Part shown: in pieces, positions 46,901-59,022 of the stretch | How positions within the stretch are numbered: the first letter of the stretch is position 1 | How the letters are laid out: every line of letters starts with the position of its first letter | Source: Nissolia schottii | Lineage: Eukaryota > Streptophyta > Magnoliopsida > Fabales > Fabaceae | NCBI GenBank assembly: GCA_003254905.1 | Contig: QANU01041584.1 | Coordinates: 9,615-73,614, forward strand | Length of the DNA: 64,000 bases | Direction: 5' to 3' | Made by a program: the position numbers and the translations under genes | Notes under the pieces: generated by a model | The model's database searches: none | What the model saw: only the letters and a program-made list of their open reading frames with translations | What the model was told of the DNA's origin: nothing

Positions 46901-49507
46901 GCCACCCCTTTTCTTAAAGGTGGACTTCTTTGGTTGCGCCTTTTTTAGGTGATCCATTTGAATTTATGAAATATCAGGATTGGAGAGAGGAAATGTCCCT
47001 TCCTTAGCTGTTGTTGATCTTTATATTTTCTTGTTGGTTGTACTAGGATTCCAAAGGGTTCTTATGCCAGTGTAGTAAATGTTTATAAATATTGATCATT
47101 GTGTTTTATTAAGCATCATATGCCATATTTGATTCAGATTGCTTATACACTGATAGCGGAGCAAGAAGGACGGAAGAAAACAGATGACTACATTTCCTTC
47201 GTTGGCCTCCTTGCCGATGAACGCTTTTGTGGTACTATATATGTTGTGGTATTCATTAAAATGATTTTTGTTGATCGTGATTTCTTTATTGACAAAATTA
47301 TTCTGGATGGAGATGATTAAGAGATCTGAATAAGATCCTTCTAGTTTTGGTTCCTACCTCCATATTCACTTTGAGGGTTTGCATGCAGGCATATCATATA
47401 TTGAGAAGGAAGAGGTTCGGGTTCTCCTTCGACAGGTTGGTTTTAGAGTTATATTGGTTGAGTAGATAAATCATGTTTACTTTCGTGCTCAAAAGTTAAA
47501 ATTATTGGTCCAGCATGCACTTTTGATTTCATCATGAGAAATCATGTCCAAAGGTTTAATAATTGATACCTAACACTAAAACGAGCATGCAACTATAGAA
47601 AGTTCTTAAATATTAAGAAACAGTAAAACATCATTAATCTTTTAGTCATATAATTTACAGTTATACATGCATCATAAATATACGAAATTCATTTATCCAC
47701 GTGTTGATGTAGATTTATATGTTCACATGGCCTATCATAGCAGAAATATCAAATATTTATTATATATCTTTGTCATCAAATTGATCTCTACCATAGTGAT
47801 ATTTGTAATTTGTAATTGTAATGTGTTGGCAGGACCCCAAGTTTTGGACATACAGACCTTTTTCTGAACTTATGGTTCGTACAGCTGCTGATGATGTCCG
47901 TTTTCTTCTCTACGTTTATCACCGAATGATGGAGAAATTGAATGAGCGGTCTTTATGGCACCTTGCGGTTCGTGGTGCCTTGTATTGCCGATGTTTTTGT
48001 GTGAACAGTAATGACTATGCTGATTGGCCATCTCTACCTCCTATCCCAGGTCTGGAAAATCTGAATGAGAATCTTATATATGAAATATATGTTCTTATTT
48101 CAATATACAAAACTGTATGGATGCATGATGTTGCTAGTTGCCTTTATGCCCCCCAAGATGTTGCCAACTGAGTTTAATTTGAAATAATATGTCAATTGAT
48201 GATACTTGAATTAATGGCGATGGAATGATTTGTGAGTTGAAATATACCGAAGTTTCTCCTCCTCCATATTCATGCAAAACAAATTATAGTTTGGTGAAGC
48301 TTCGGTCTACTTTGTTCATTAGAGTATTAGGTTACATCAAGGGGCAAGTATTTCATTCTGGAAAATGCTGTTTTGCACTATAATTTCGTTTATGATTGTA
48401 CTATGAAAACTTTCGTTGGGGGAAAAACCCCTTGATGTCCGCTCCCATATTTGCTCTCTCTCTCTCTCTCTCTCCCCCCTCCTTTTACTGATTGGTTAAA
48501 CAATTGTTTTGCATCAATTTCACAAAAATTCTGTCAGGCCAAGTAGCATTACTGTTTCGTTTTTAGCTTTTTAGGTTAATCTACTACTAACTAGTGGATA
48601 CACGTGCCTTTTGGTCTACTTTGAATGCTCTAATGATTGATTCATGTTATTCTCTGCTAAACAATATGCTTTTTTTCTTGTAGATAAGCTGAAAGCTGAT
48701 GGATATAGTCCTGAGGAGGAAATTCTTTCAGTTCTTGACATTCCCCAAGGAAGGATGGGACGCATAATTGGGAGAAAAGGGGCTACAATTTTGTGGATTA
48801 AGGAGTCTTGCAAGTATAAATTTGTTTCTATGCTTTCAGTTTCCTTGGTTTAGCAAGTACTTTTTTTTTCTGGGTGAATTTGTAAAATACTTTGATCCAT
48901 AAATCAATTGCCTATTTTGATTTTAAATGCATTTGTTGGTTCAGTGCGGAAATTGTCATTGGAGGTCCCAAGGGCCCACCCGACAAGGTTAGTATATCAA
49001 CAACCTTGCCATTACAATTCATAAGCTCCAACTTCTTTAACTGCTTGATTTTTTCAATTTGTTGGTCGGTGATTTGTTATTGATTTGTTCATATGTCTAA
49101 TTTTTCTTCTAATGAATAATAATTCTATACCATTACTCCAAACACGATATTTGCAGAAAGATATATAGATGGTGTTCAAATTTTTTTGTTATGTACCTGT
49201 TATGGTGTCTTGGATTTGCAGCTGATCTGATAGATTTCATTGAAAAATCCCTATGATCTCTATCTTTGATTGGTCAATCTGAAGCTGTTCAGCTCTAGTT
49301 TCTTCGTTCTATTATCTTTTAATGTGTTTCTTATGGTCACCATTATTTATTGCTAATTTCGAACCACAATTCGCACATAAAAACACTGATGTTTAGTTAG
49401 CTACGTGTCTTAGTGTTCATATTTTAATGTAGGTGTTCGTCATTGGACCAAAGAAGGAAGTGATGAAAGCTGCGGCCTTGTTAAGGGGCAGAATAATAGA
49501 TGTGTAG
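43931..49507 (+). CDS. 3'-5' exonuclease and KH domain protein (Egalitarian/EXD1-like)
   Basis: Ten exons join in phase: 43931-44042, 45486-45664, 46022-46153, 46288-46338, 47138-47231, 47389-47435, 47833-48049, 48684-48813, 48945-48987 and 49433-49507, giving 359 aa. The start is ATGGCTTC with a Ser/Pro-rich head. The DEDD exonuclease fold shows motif I as GFDCEG (D81, E83), motif II as VIHDCKRDSE to NNVVDTQ (residues 132-158), and motif III as RTAADDVRFLLYVY (from 221). A KH domain follows with DIPQGRMGRIIGRKGATI (residues 296-313; the GXXG loop is GRKG) and ends VFVIGPKKEVMKAAALLRGR. The protein should bind single-stranded RNA through KH and trim or hold 3' ends; plant substrates are unknown. 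From memory the Arabidopsis homologue lies close to ELF3, as here. Intron 1 holds a large degenerate tandem repeat. No defect is seen. Confidence 0.93.
44170..45430 (+). repeat. Degenerate tandem array filling intron 1 of exonuclease-KH gene
   Basis: About nine units of roughly 100-170 bases repeat in order: CTGTTTGTTTCCCGAGAAAA, a TGTG(C/T)GATTACTC.AGAATTTCTC-like part, TAATTTGATCGCGTTCTTTT, then TACTGTTTGATCGAGTTGTG and TTGAGGTTTTT. The last landmark occurs near 44279, 44452, 44599, 44738, 44880, 45034, 45131, 45261 and 45400. The array occupies almost the whole first intron. Confidence 0.88.
46734..46760. other. Perfect 10-bp hairpin in intron 4
   Basis: CATCCACTAT, a 7-base loop, then ATAGTGGATG. 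It lies in a stretch (about 46620-46850) that looks unlike neighbouring intron DNA and may be a short inserted element. Confidence 0.5.
48454..48474. repeat. (CT)n microsatellite
   Basis: CT run in intron 7 of the exonuclease-KH gene followed by a C run. Confidence 0.85.
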
Positions 49508-51792
49508 TGAGGAAAACGCTTTGCTTCTCTTTCAACCGAGCATCTCTCATAGACCTCAGTTTTCTTTAGCCTATTGATAGTTGGATTGAATTAGGGGGTT
49601 GAGGTTGATCAATTACCCGCAACCCTTTTTCCCCGCTTGCAACTGCCGGGAAAATACAAAATAGAAACAAAAAGCAAAATTGTTTGAAGTTTTCTAACGA
49701 CAAAACTGCTGAAAAAACATCTCAATTCTCGTCTCGTTTAGACTGGCCATTATACTGTGCCGTGAATGGCCATCAGATCACATGAATTTTTTACCGGATT
49801 TTGGCGGGCTTTTTAATTCTGTGCCGGTTTAACTCGATTTTAATTGGTTTGCTAGAAAAAACCGTCGTAGCTCTTTACTTCACCAGTTGGGTCTATATAC
49901 TACTATTCATATGGCCTTGTAGTTCGTCTCGTTAGGCTTTGACTGCATTCATAAAATTTAACCCGAAAAGGTTCAAGGTTGTATGCCTTGAGATATTTTT
50001 CTTCTTATTAGTCTAAAGGCGTATTTTGTTACCTAAAAAAGTCTATAGATGTGGTTATAAGTCTAAAAAGGATTGAATTTTATGAAGGCAACCTAGTTAT
50101 TTTAAGACTTAGATTGGCAACATAGTTAGATTTTATTTAATTCTTTACTAGATTATTTTGACGTTATTTACAAGCTCAATAATTATATTTTGTGCCTTTT
50201 TTTTCCGAATGAAAAAACTTTGCAAACTAGTAGACGAATGAAAAATTTGGCTACGTAACTTAATGAGTCATGAGATAAATTCAATTAGAGCTGGTTTAGA
50301 TAACATAACTTTTGATTGTTTTGTAACTTTTTGAAAGTTAGAAGTTATATTTTTAAATTTTGTTTTGTTTAACTAAACAACTTATTACTTTCCAAAAAGT
50401 TAATTTTAGTGTTTTTTGAGAAGTTAAAATATTCAAAAAGCATTTTTTAAAACATTTAAAACAAAAATTTATTTTATTATATATTTAAAAATAAAATAAT
50501 TTATTTATAAGTTATTTTCAGAAATTCCTTTTGTGATAAGTTTCTTTTGAGTGGTGTATTTAAAGGGGCTAATTCTTTTTTTTTTTAAAGCTAGAGTTAC
50601 GTTACAAAACTTTCCCTTTATTTTTGACTTTTGACGTAGGTTTGACGTTTGTGGGGGCAGAGGACCTAACTATCGAAGGGTGAAACCTTGTTTTTCTCCC
50701 TCTTGAATTCCAACCTTGTTTTAAAGTGAACGATAAATATTCATTTTGTTGAGTAAATGATAACCCGTGCCTGTATTCAATTCCTAATATTCCCACCGAG
50801 GATAAAAACTTATCTCGTACATTATAGCGTGGGTCATATTTACCTCTACTTAGTCCAGGCCTACAACGACGACTTCCCCTCATCCGCCACCATGATGCTA
50901 CCCATTACCTCAGTTGCAACACCAACCCTGCGGCTGAACCGGACCTGATTCCATTATCCATCAACTGCCTTTCTTCCTCTTCCTTAACCTGTAAACCCAA
51001 TCCATCAGCACCCATTCCCATCCGACTTTGATCTCTAGCAAGGTGAGGAGCAACACTTGAGGATGGCTAGTGGTGAGAGAGATGTCTCCTATTCACTAAA
51101 CTATTCTCATGTAACATTCCTATCATTGAGTCAACAAATTTAAAACGGAAGGCCATATTTTGTCAGCCAAAATTTAGAGATCAACAATGTTTCAAAGTTT
51201 GTGCTAGTAATTTACAAAAGCATAAAAATTTAGAGACTCCATACGTTTTCTCTATTATTTAATATGTAATAATATTTCCACATGTACATGTCAACCTGTC
51301 CTGAACCCACGTTTGTGCACTAATGCACTGCTCGAGTAAAATAATTACCTGAGATTATTTTGGATGTATATGTAATAGCATACGCATTAGCACTGCTTTG
51401 TGCTTAGGCACATATATGCAATTAAGATTAACATCAGCAGCAAGAAATTAAAACACAGAATACATTTTAGTTTGGCACAATCGAACAACATAAAGAAAAA
51501 AGCTTCGACAGCTTGATCTTCAAGTATTTCACAATGAGTAACATGTTAACATACAACTCAAAGCATTGCCACCATAACTTTGGGCACTGCATGATGTTGC
51601 AATCGATCAGAGATAAACAGCATTGACACGCAGTAGTAACTTACCTCTAACATAATAAAATCACAGTAATGTGAGAAACACATATATATGAACAAAACCC
51701 ACCATGCCAAGGAGCTCAATAGTCTACATAATGCCGACACACAAAGAATGAGCGAAAATGTGATAGCTGGCTATAGAATCTTAGAAATTATT
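49508..51792. other. Convergent intergenic region between exonuclease-KH and EPSIN1-like genes
   Basis: The first few hundred bases are probable 3' UTR of the exonuclease-KH gene and the last 300 are probable 3' UTR of the EPSIN1-like gene on the other strand. Between them, on the minus strand around 51040-50600, runs a GC-richer patch with phrases like MGMGADGLGLQVKEEEERQ and PRYNVRDKFLSSVGI that look like degraded transposon coding DNA, but I cannot name the family. Confidence 0.35.
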
Positions 51793-54700
51793 TTACTTTT
51801 GGAACCCGCCAAATTGATATTGCTGGCTGCCAAGGCTTGAGAATAAGTCGTCTCCAATTGACGGCTGTGAAGGAGTGATTCCAGATCTACCAAGACCTGG
51901 CTGTGAAGGAGTGATTCCAGATCTACCAAGACCGGATCCTGAACCCATAGCTCTACCCATGTAAAATGAAGGTGGAGGGGGACCTTTCTCCCTTTCATCT
52001 GATCCATCGCTCAATCCGCCAACAATTCCAACATCTGCTAGATTTACTTTTTTGGCTGCAAAACAATAAAAGAAAATTATGTAAGCGACTCAAACAATTG
52101 ACATTTTAGGGGCGACAAAAGCAGAATGTGTTTTTTAAAAGTAAAAATTAAGCACATTCTAACACCAACGGGCAAACAAAGAGCACAATTTGTACTTAAG
52201 AGTAAGAGTACATCATTTAACTCATTGATTCATGATAGTGCACATGCGGAGGGGAGCAATAGGTAATGGATGAACACACAAGTAGTTTACCAGGATCCTC
52301 CAACCATATTCATGAATTTATAGTTAAGCAGGGACTAGAGCAACTTTAAGATCGGAGTGCAACACATCAATCGCTGTGGTATTGTGTCCTAAAAAGCTAC
52401 GACCCTGAGGAGTAGATTGTCATTGGACATGCTCACCGAAGAAAAAGACTATACAACAAATTGTTTAAAAATATGCAGATATAGAACAAGAGCAACTTCA
52501 CACAGAATGAATTATGCTGTGGAAAAACTGTTAAAAATAGTCAAGATAACAAGCTTACGAGCAGATATGTTGAGATCGATCAGTCCACGGCTTAGTGAAT
52601 CAGCCCAAATGCCAGATTTCACCTGGAATGCATCCTTTATAGGAGAGACTTTAGCGTCTGCTAAGAATTTACCATTCAAATTGTCATGGCTGCCATCACT
52701 GACAACATTATTCGAAGGCTGCGAAGATACTGAATCAGATTGAGAAGTAAAATCACCAAAAACATCAGATCCATCAAAATTATTAAGTGGAACAGCAGCA
52801 AAGGGATCGAAACTGCTATTATCCACAGGAGCCGAGTTTCCTGACTTGTCTGATTGCACAACTGGTTCTGGAACGGAAAATAAGTCAACTGTTGGTGTGA
52901 CTGAAGGAATGGCTGGTGTAACTAAAGGAATGGCTGGCTGCGATGCAAATAGATCCACTTCTTCCTGTACACGAGATCAACAATAATACAGACCAACGAG
53001 AAATTAAGCACTGCAAAGGAAAATGTGCCGAAAAGAAGGCAAGTACATAAACATTATTCTCTCCCATGAGTTATTCACAATCACAACTAAAAAAATTTAA
53101 GATGAACAATTTTTCTCATATATTATTCAAAACACTAAGAATGATGTCAAAAGGCGTGCATCGCTAATAATTGTAAACGGCGTGCCTCACTCCAGCCCTT
53201 GGTTCCCCCCTCCCTGACCATTTTAGCAAGCTAACTTCTACAGTTACTTTAATTACAATCTCAAAAACATATTAGTTTGGGAAATGAAACTGATATAATT
53301 CACAATAAGGAACAGGCCAATAATATTTGCAGCATTATATCTTTTCAGGGCACCAATTATCAAGGAAGAGGGAAGTTCATGGCATAAAAATCAGCAGGTA
53401 ATCTACAGCAGACATGAAAAAAACAACTGCAAGACTAAAGTGACGAAATCTAACCCGTGGTTGAGAACTAGCTACTTTGTCCAAATGAGGTGGTGCTGAT
53501 ACAAATGCTGCATCCGCAAATAGGTCAACCTCGGGCACACTACTAGCAGCGGGTTTTTCTGTAGAAACAGATGTTGGAGCATCCAAGAGGTCACCGATTA
53601 AATCTTGTCCAAAGAGATCAACCTGGTTAGAGCCTGCAGCTGAAGCCTCTGTTGAAATGAAAACTCAATGATTAAATATCATTTAAAAGGTAAAAAGTGC
53701 TACTAAAATAATAATAATAATAATAACTTTAAATAGATCTTTTTTTTATTATTTGGTTTTTCTTCTTTATGGTAGACCTTTAAAATAATTAAATCAATTT
53801 GGTTTTCTTCTTTATTTTTGCCAGCGGGCTGCCCTGGGACTAGGGGGATGGGGTAAAACTATATGCTTGTTCACTGGTTATTTCAGGAGCAGATGGCCTT
53901 AGTTTGTCAGCACAGGAATCAACAAAAGGAGGTTACAATGAAAGAAAGGGCATTATTTATACACCATTCTTACACATTTCCTTTTTCAATAATAATCCCA
54001 GAAAAACAAGCATGATAAAACAAGAGAACAATAGGTTCCAACACACACACTCTATCCTCCCCTCCCTACATCCAGCCAAAAAAAAAAAAGAAACAAAAAC
54101 TGGAGAGGTGTAGAGAAAAGGTATGCAAAATGGTGTCAATCATCATATAGAGATAATTGGCTCTACCAAACTATTCACTGAACTTCGAAGGCTTGTTCAC
54201 ATAAAACAGAAAAATGTTCATCACAGTAATTTCTGCTGCACTTGAATCAATAGGTTAATATTTCCCTTAAAATTAAAAGAATGGAATCAGCAACCGGGAT
54301 GTAGGAGACTTTTCAGAACACTTACTAGCAGAAGTTCCTCTTGGATCAAAATCATCAAAGTCATCCTCAGTATTGTTTGCAGGTGCACTTGAACTTTGAG
54401 AAGATACGGAACTGTAATTAGTAGTTGGCTTTGATACTCTGGATGGCATCTTCTCCTGACTTTTGCTGCAAGATATACATTATGGAATAAGAATATGGGC
54501 AATATAATACAAGTATTGCAGTATGGAGAGGCAATGGTGTGTGCCTATCCAAGCAAAAAACTGAAGCTAGTACAAGTAAAAGGTACATGAGATAAGCATA
54601 CCAAATGTCCCACTTAATAGTTCTCTCAAAAGTCAAACCGTGCTTGTTGAACTAGAAATGGAAGTGTAAGGATCAAGGCTTGAGTCTGGCTTTATTCTAA

Positions 54701-57418
54701 AAACCATTCATTCTCAACTAACGTTATATGAAGGGCTGGTATAGTAGCATTAGAGCTAGAACCTTAATTTTCCTCCAAGGGTGTCAAAGGCAAAGGAAGA
54801 TAAAAACTAAATACACATCTAATGCACACCAACAAATTTTAATTGCAACGGATTTAATATTCTTCTATGAGATATGCTGAGTTGAACTGTACAAACAAGA
54901 GATTGCATGTCCATATGGTTATCATGAATGAATTATTATTATTTAGTAAATGTTCTATTGAAACAACTTACTACTTAAAAGTAATCTTTTGAAGCAGTTT
55001 GTCAAAACCAAACAAGCCCCTTATAGTAAGGAACTTAAATAATTCTAGAAATTTGAGGCAGCAACTTGACAAACAATAACTAAATACGAAGTACCAGAAA
55101 ACAACATACACCAAAATATATGCCTTTATAACCGAATTTATGTACTGTTCACTATTGCTCCAAGTTCAAAGTTACCAAGGATTATGGCAATATGGACCAA
55201 TTACAGCATGGAATGAACATAAAATACATTTATAACTATTTGCTCACTATCATAGCAGTATGATATGCCTTACCTGACAGAGCGTGCAGAACCCTTATTG
55301 AAGGAGTTCTCTTGATCGTCAATTTTGACACCATATCGTGACTTTCCAGGGTAATCTTTCTCAACATTTTCTTCGTCGTAGTGCCCCTTGTCTCTGTAGC
55401 TATCGCTGAACTTGTCACCATCTCTTGAATGTGAACCAAAGCCTGAATATTTCCCATCACTGCTCTGATAGCCGCCACTACTAAATGTAGCTGACCCAGA
55501 CTTGTATGTGATTCCACTAGAAGAAACTCCAACGTACCTAAATTAAGCACCCCAAAAGAAAAACAAGAAAATTATTTACTAGCAACACAATCTTTAGTAG
55601 TTTAGTTAAATGGAATTCTGGGTTTAAAGTACTGACATAATTAACTTACTTGTCGCGGTTTGCAGCAGCTTTATTTCTGGCTTGTTGTATCTTATCTCTA
55701 TCATTCAAAAGGGCCACAATGTTTTCTGCCTTCTTTCTGACATTGAGTCCCACATCCTTCCCACTAGGCTCAACATATTCAAAACTAGAAAGAGCCTTCA
55801 CAAATCCAAAGTAAATGATGATTATGTAAGAGAATTTTCTCTTTTATTCTTATTGTCAGCAATATTAAGTATTACTAGAAGAAGGAAAAATAAAAAGCTA
55901 AATACAAGAGAATGGCCCTTACTGATATCTGAAAAGTATGCTCTATAATGTCATCAACTGCACGCTCAGATCCATGTGCTACCAAATACTCTATAACAGC
56001 TAACGCCTGGAGTATAAGTACTTCAAGTTATTGAAAGAAAGGCAGGTTTCATGTGCCTTAAAAATCTTAGAAAATAACGTGGTTATGTGGAAAGTGTTAC
56101 CTTGTATACGTAACGCCAATCCTTTCCAGTTTCAGCCAGTCTTGTCCAAAGGACATTCATGACCATTTGACATTCAGTACTGAAAGGTATAGAAGAAGCA
56201 ATCAACTAACTAGAAATACAAATTTCCTATTAATAAGAAAGTAAAAAAAAGAAAAGAAAAGAAAAGAAAAGATGAACATATAAAGTAGCATAATCAGAAA
56301 AGAGAGAGATAACTGCTTACAATTTTTTGGTAGCCTGTGCAATCTCTGCAAGTGCTGAACCATGAGGACCCCAGGGTTCATTATCAGTTGCATCCAACAC
56401 CTAGATTATAATAGTAAAAAAATTCAATAAAGTAAAACGCGTGGAGTTATTATTCATATGATTCGAAGTTTGAACATTGAAGCTATAATGCATTCCACAG
56501 TCTATGTCTACAAGAGATCAAAGGTCACAACATATCACTAATCCCATAGTAATTCTACTTAAATCACCAAGTTAAAGTTAAAATGAAAAACTTTGTTAAC
56601 TTCAAAATTGAAAGAATCACCATAACTTCAAATTATTCATATCTGTGAATAATACGCCATACAAGAAATTCTCTATATAGTGCTGTTATCAGAAATCTTC
56701 CATCTCGACCAGCTACTGGTGTATAATGCATTTGCACAGGAATGAGGCTCAAAACTGAATTTTCCAAGTTCCAACAAACAATCTGGAATTGCTGGCACGA
56801 CTATATCCAAATGGTATATGTTATGTCATTCAAACGCAACATTCTGAAAGTTAGCGAACACACGCCATCAGGGCATTTATTCCACACTACGTTTTATCAA
56901 CAATTTTTTGACATTCGTGTGATAATTCTACCCCTTTTTTAACCAGGAAAATGATGAGGAACAGAAACTACTCTGATGCGCATTTTACATATAAATCAAA
57001 TCTAGAGCAACACAATGCAATTCATAAACTTCGACTATGGAGATTCAATTCAAAATACCAGGATTTCTCAGAAAAAATTAAAATTAAACAGTAATCATAA
57101 GATTTTCAACAGGAATCATACCATTTTCAATTAAATCAAAGCAAAGTATCAGTAATTGGAGGTTTTTTTTTTACCTTCTGCTCGATTTCGGGAACCTTGA
57201 GCACCTTCAGATTCACCTCTCTCTTTCTGATTCCACAAAATCAATCGCAACCACAACAACAAGGTGAATTTCGGGTTAACATTTATTCGCGAAATCGCAT
57301 AACAATAAGATTAAAATAAAACAGATTGCAGGAAGAAAAAAAAAAAAAAAAAAAAGAAAGAGGAAAAGCTCACTCACATTTCTCGAACGGTTTGATCGAA
57401 GACCTTCATGAAATCCAT
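51793..57418 (-). CDS. EPSIN1: Clathrin interactor EPSIN 1-like (ENTH domain protein)
   Basis: Eleven minus-strand exons join in phase: 57418-57378, 57226-57175, 56400-56321, 56179-56101, 56006-55923, 55795-55650, 55537-55274, 54465-54326, 53648-53455, 52964-52559 and 52055-51793, giving 582 aa (Arabidopsis EPSIN1 is about 560). The ENTH domain fills residues 1-160: [48 protein letters not shown] and [19 protein letters not shown]. The tail is disordered and carries four VDLF repeats (VDLFGQ, VDLFAD, VDLFAS, VDLFSV) and FDPF, the kind of motif that binds adaptor and clathrin, then [19 protein letters not shown] typical of EPSIN1. The protein binds phosphoinositide membranes and helps form clathrin-coated carriers from the trans-Golgi network to the vacuole. 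The last exon contains an in-frame 12-codon tandem duplication. No defect is seen. Confidence 0.95.
51863..51934 (-). repeat. 36-bp exact tandem duplication in last exon of EPSIN1-like gene
   Basis: Copies at 51863-51898 and 51899-51934 are identical except at the last base. In the protein they give [12 protein letters not shown] twice in a row near the C terminus, keeping the frame. Confidence 0.95.
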
Positions 57419-58366
57419 GGTGGAAACACGAGAAGTTGAAGATCTGAATCTGAGAAGAAAGATCTATAAAAGAAAAGGGAAGGGTTATGAGATGAGAGTG
57501 ATAAATTGCAAGCAAAAATTCGATGGCTTAGGTTCCTTCGAGTAGCAACGATTTAGAGATCTAATACACTCCCATTCGGACTTTTCTTTTTTCTTTTTTC
57601 CCAACTATTTTTCTTTTTTAATTATTATTATTGATTCTTCCTTAGATACCCATTATTGTTATATTGTTATTCATATTGAGTTTAATTTTTATGTAATATC
57701 ATTTTGAAATGAAAAATATGCTGAGCATAAAGTTTGTGTTTGGTATCAAGATAAAACATGAAACAAATACATGAGACAAAAAAAATTGCATGATCTGTCT
57801 TATTGAAATTGAGACGCATAAGATAGAATTTTTTTTTTGACTATAAATACAAAATTTAACTTTGGAATGACATAAATTTATTTGTTTCCATCCATGTGTT
57901 GTCCCTATATTATGTCTCAAGTATTAAATGCAACCTAATAATCTACACTTTCGTGAGAGCTTAATTACTCCAAGAGTAGTCAATGATAAGTACAATGGAT
58001 TCACCAATACATAGATGAAATCACATTGTTATTCAATCACATGACGTCAAATAATTAAAGTTAAATTTTTTTAGATGATAATTATGAGAGGCAACTAATT
58101 TTAATAATGTGACAACATATTATTGAATGACGGTTAAGAACTCTTTTACACTAAAGAAAATAAAAATGAAATTCTAGTTTTTTTTTTGTTTTGCATTTTT
58201 CTTTATCCCACATTTATTTATTTATATTTATTAGAAGTAATTGGCAACTTTTAAAAGTACAAAATACACCATGTACAAAAAAAACTAACACATAAACTAA
58301 TTATTGTTTAGTTCGAAACTAACTTAAAGTTTGTTTGGTTAATTTTTTCAAAGGTTGGGAAAAGAG
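57419..58366. other. EPSIN1-like promoter side and AT-rich spacer
   Basis: About 150 bases next to the gene form the 5' leader and core promoter on the minus strand. The rest is AT-rich spacer without genes. Confidence 0.4.
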
Positions 58367-58606
58367 GAAAATTTTCAAAAATAAAATAACAAAAGTACTA
58401 TATTTCTCAAATGAACTAGTTTTAAAGTTATTCTTAAAATTAAATATTTTCCTTATAAATTGACTCATATTTATTTATTTTTTAACTAGGAGTCAATTCT
58501 AATCGACTTCTATTGTAAAAATTTTAATTTTTTTTAAAATAGGAGTCGATTCAAATTGACTCCTTTAATCGACTCTTAAAGGAGTCTATTTGAATCGACT
58601 TTTTTT
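58367..58606 (+). repeat. Left terminal inverted repeat with palindromic words
   Basis: Contains several copies of a palindromic word (GGAGTCGATTCAAATTGACT and shorter relatives) at about 58490-58600 near the inner edge of the repeat. Pairs with 62522-62705. Confidence 0.75.
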
Positions 58607-59022
58607 GGAAGGAAAAAAAAAACATAATTTTTCTCACTATGTACCAAGTTTCAGTTAAAAAAAACGTATGATATGCATGTTTATGATAGCTTATGGATGC
58701 GTTTTATGGATGACTTGTCAATTGTTATATCATTTTTTGTTTAATTGTTATTAACTTTATTCTTTAGAAAAAAAAGTAAGCTTTCGTTATATTATATATG
58801 TGTTTATATCCAGTTTATGGATATGTTTTGTTATTACTTATTATGTCGCTTTTTATTTAGTTGCTACAAACTTTATTTTTTATTCATACGTAAACAAATT
58901 AGTCATAAAGAAATAATAAATTCAACAAAATAAATCATATAATATAGTAACATACATAAGTTACGTTACATAGATAAAGTTACACAAATAATTATATAAA
59001 GTTACACACAGTATATACAAAA

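Noticed and set aside
53957-54113. Open frames within EPSIN1-like intron 8
   Set aside because: They are confined to the intron and show no domain; the flanking exons join in phase without them.
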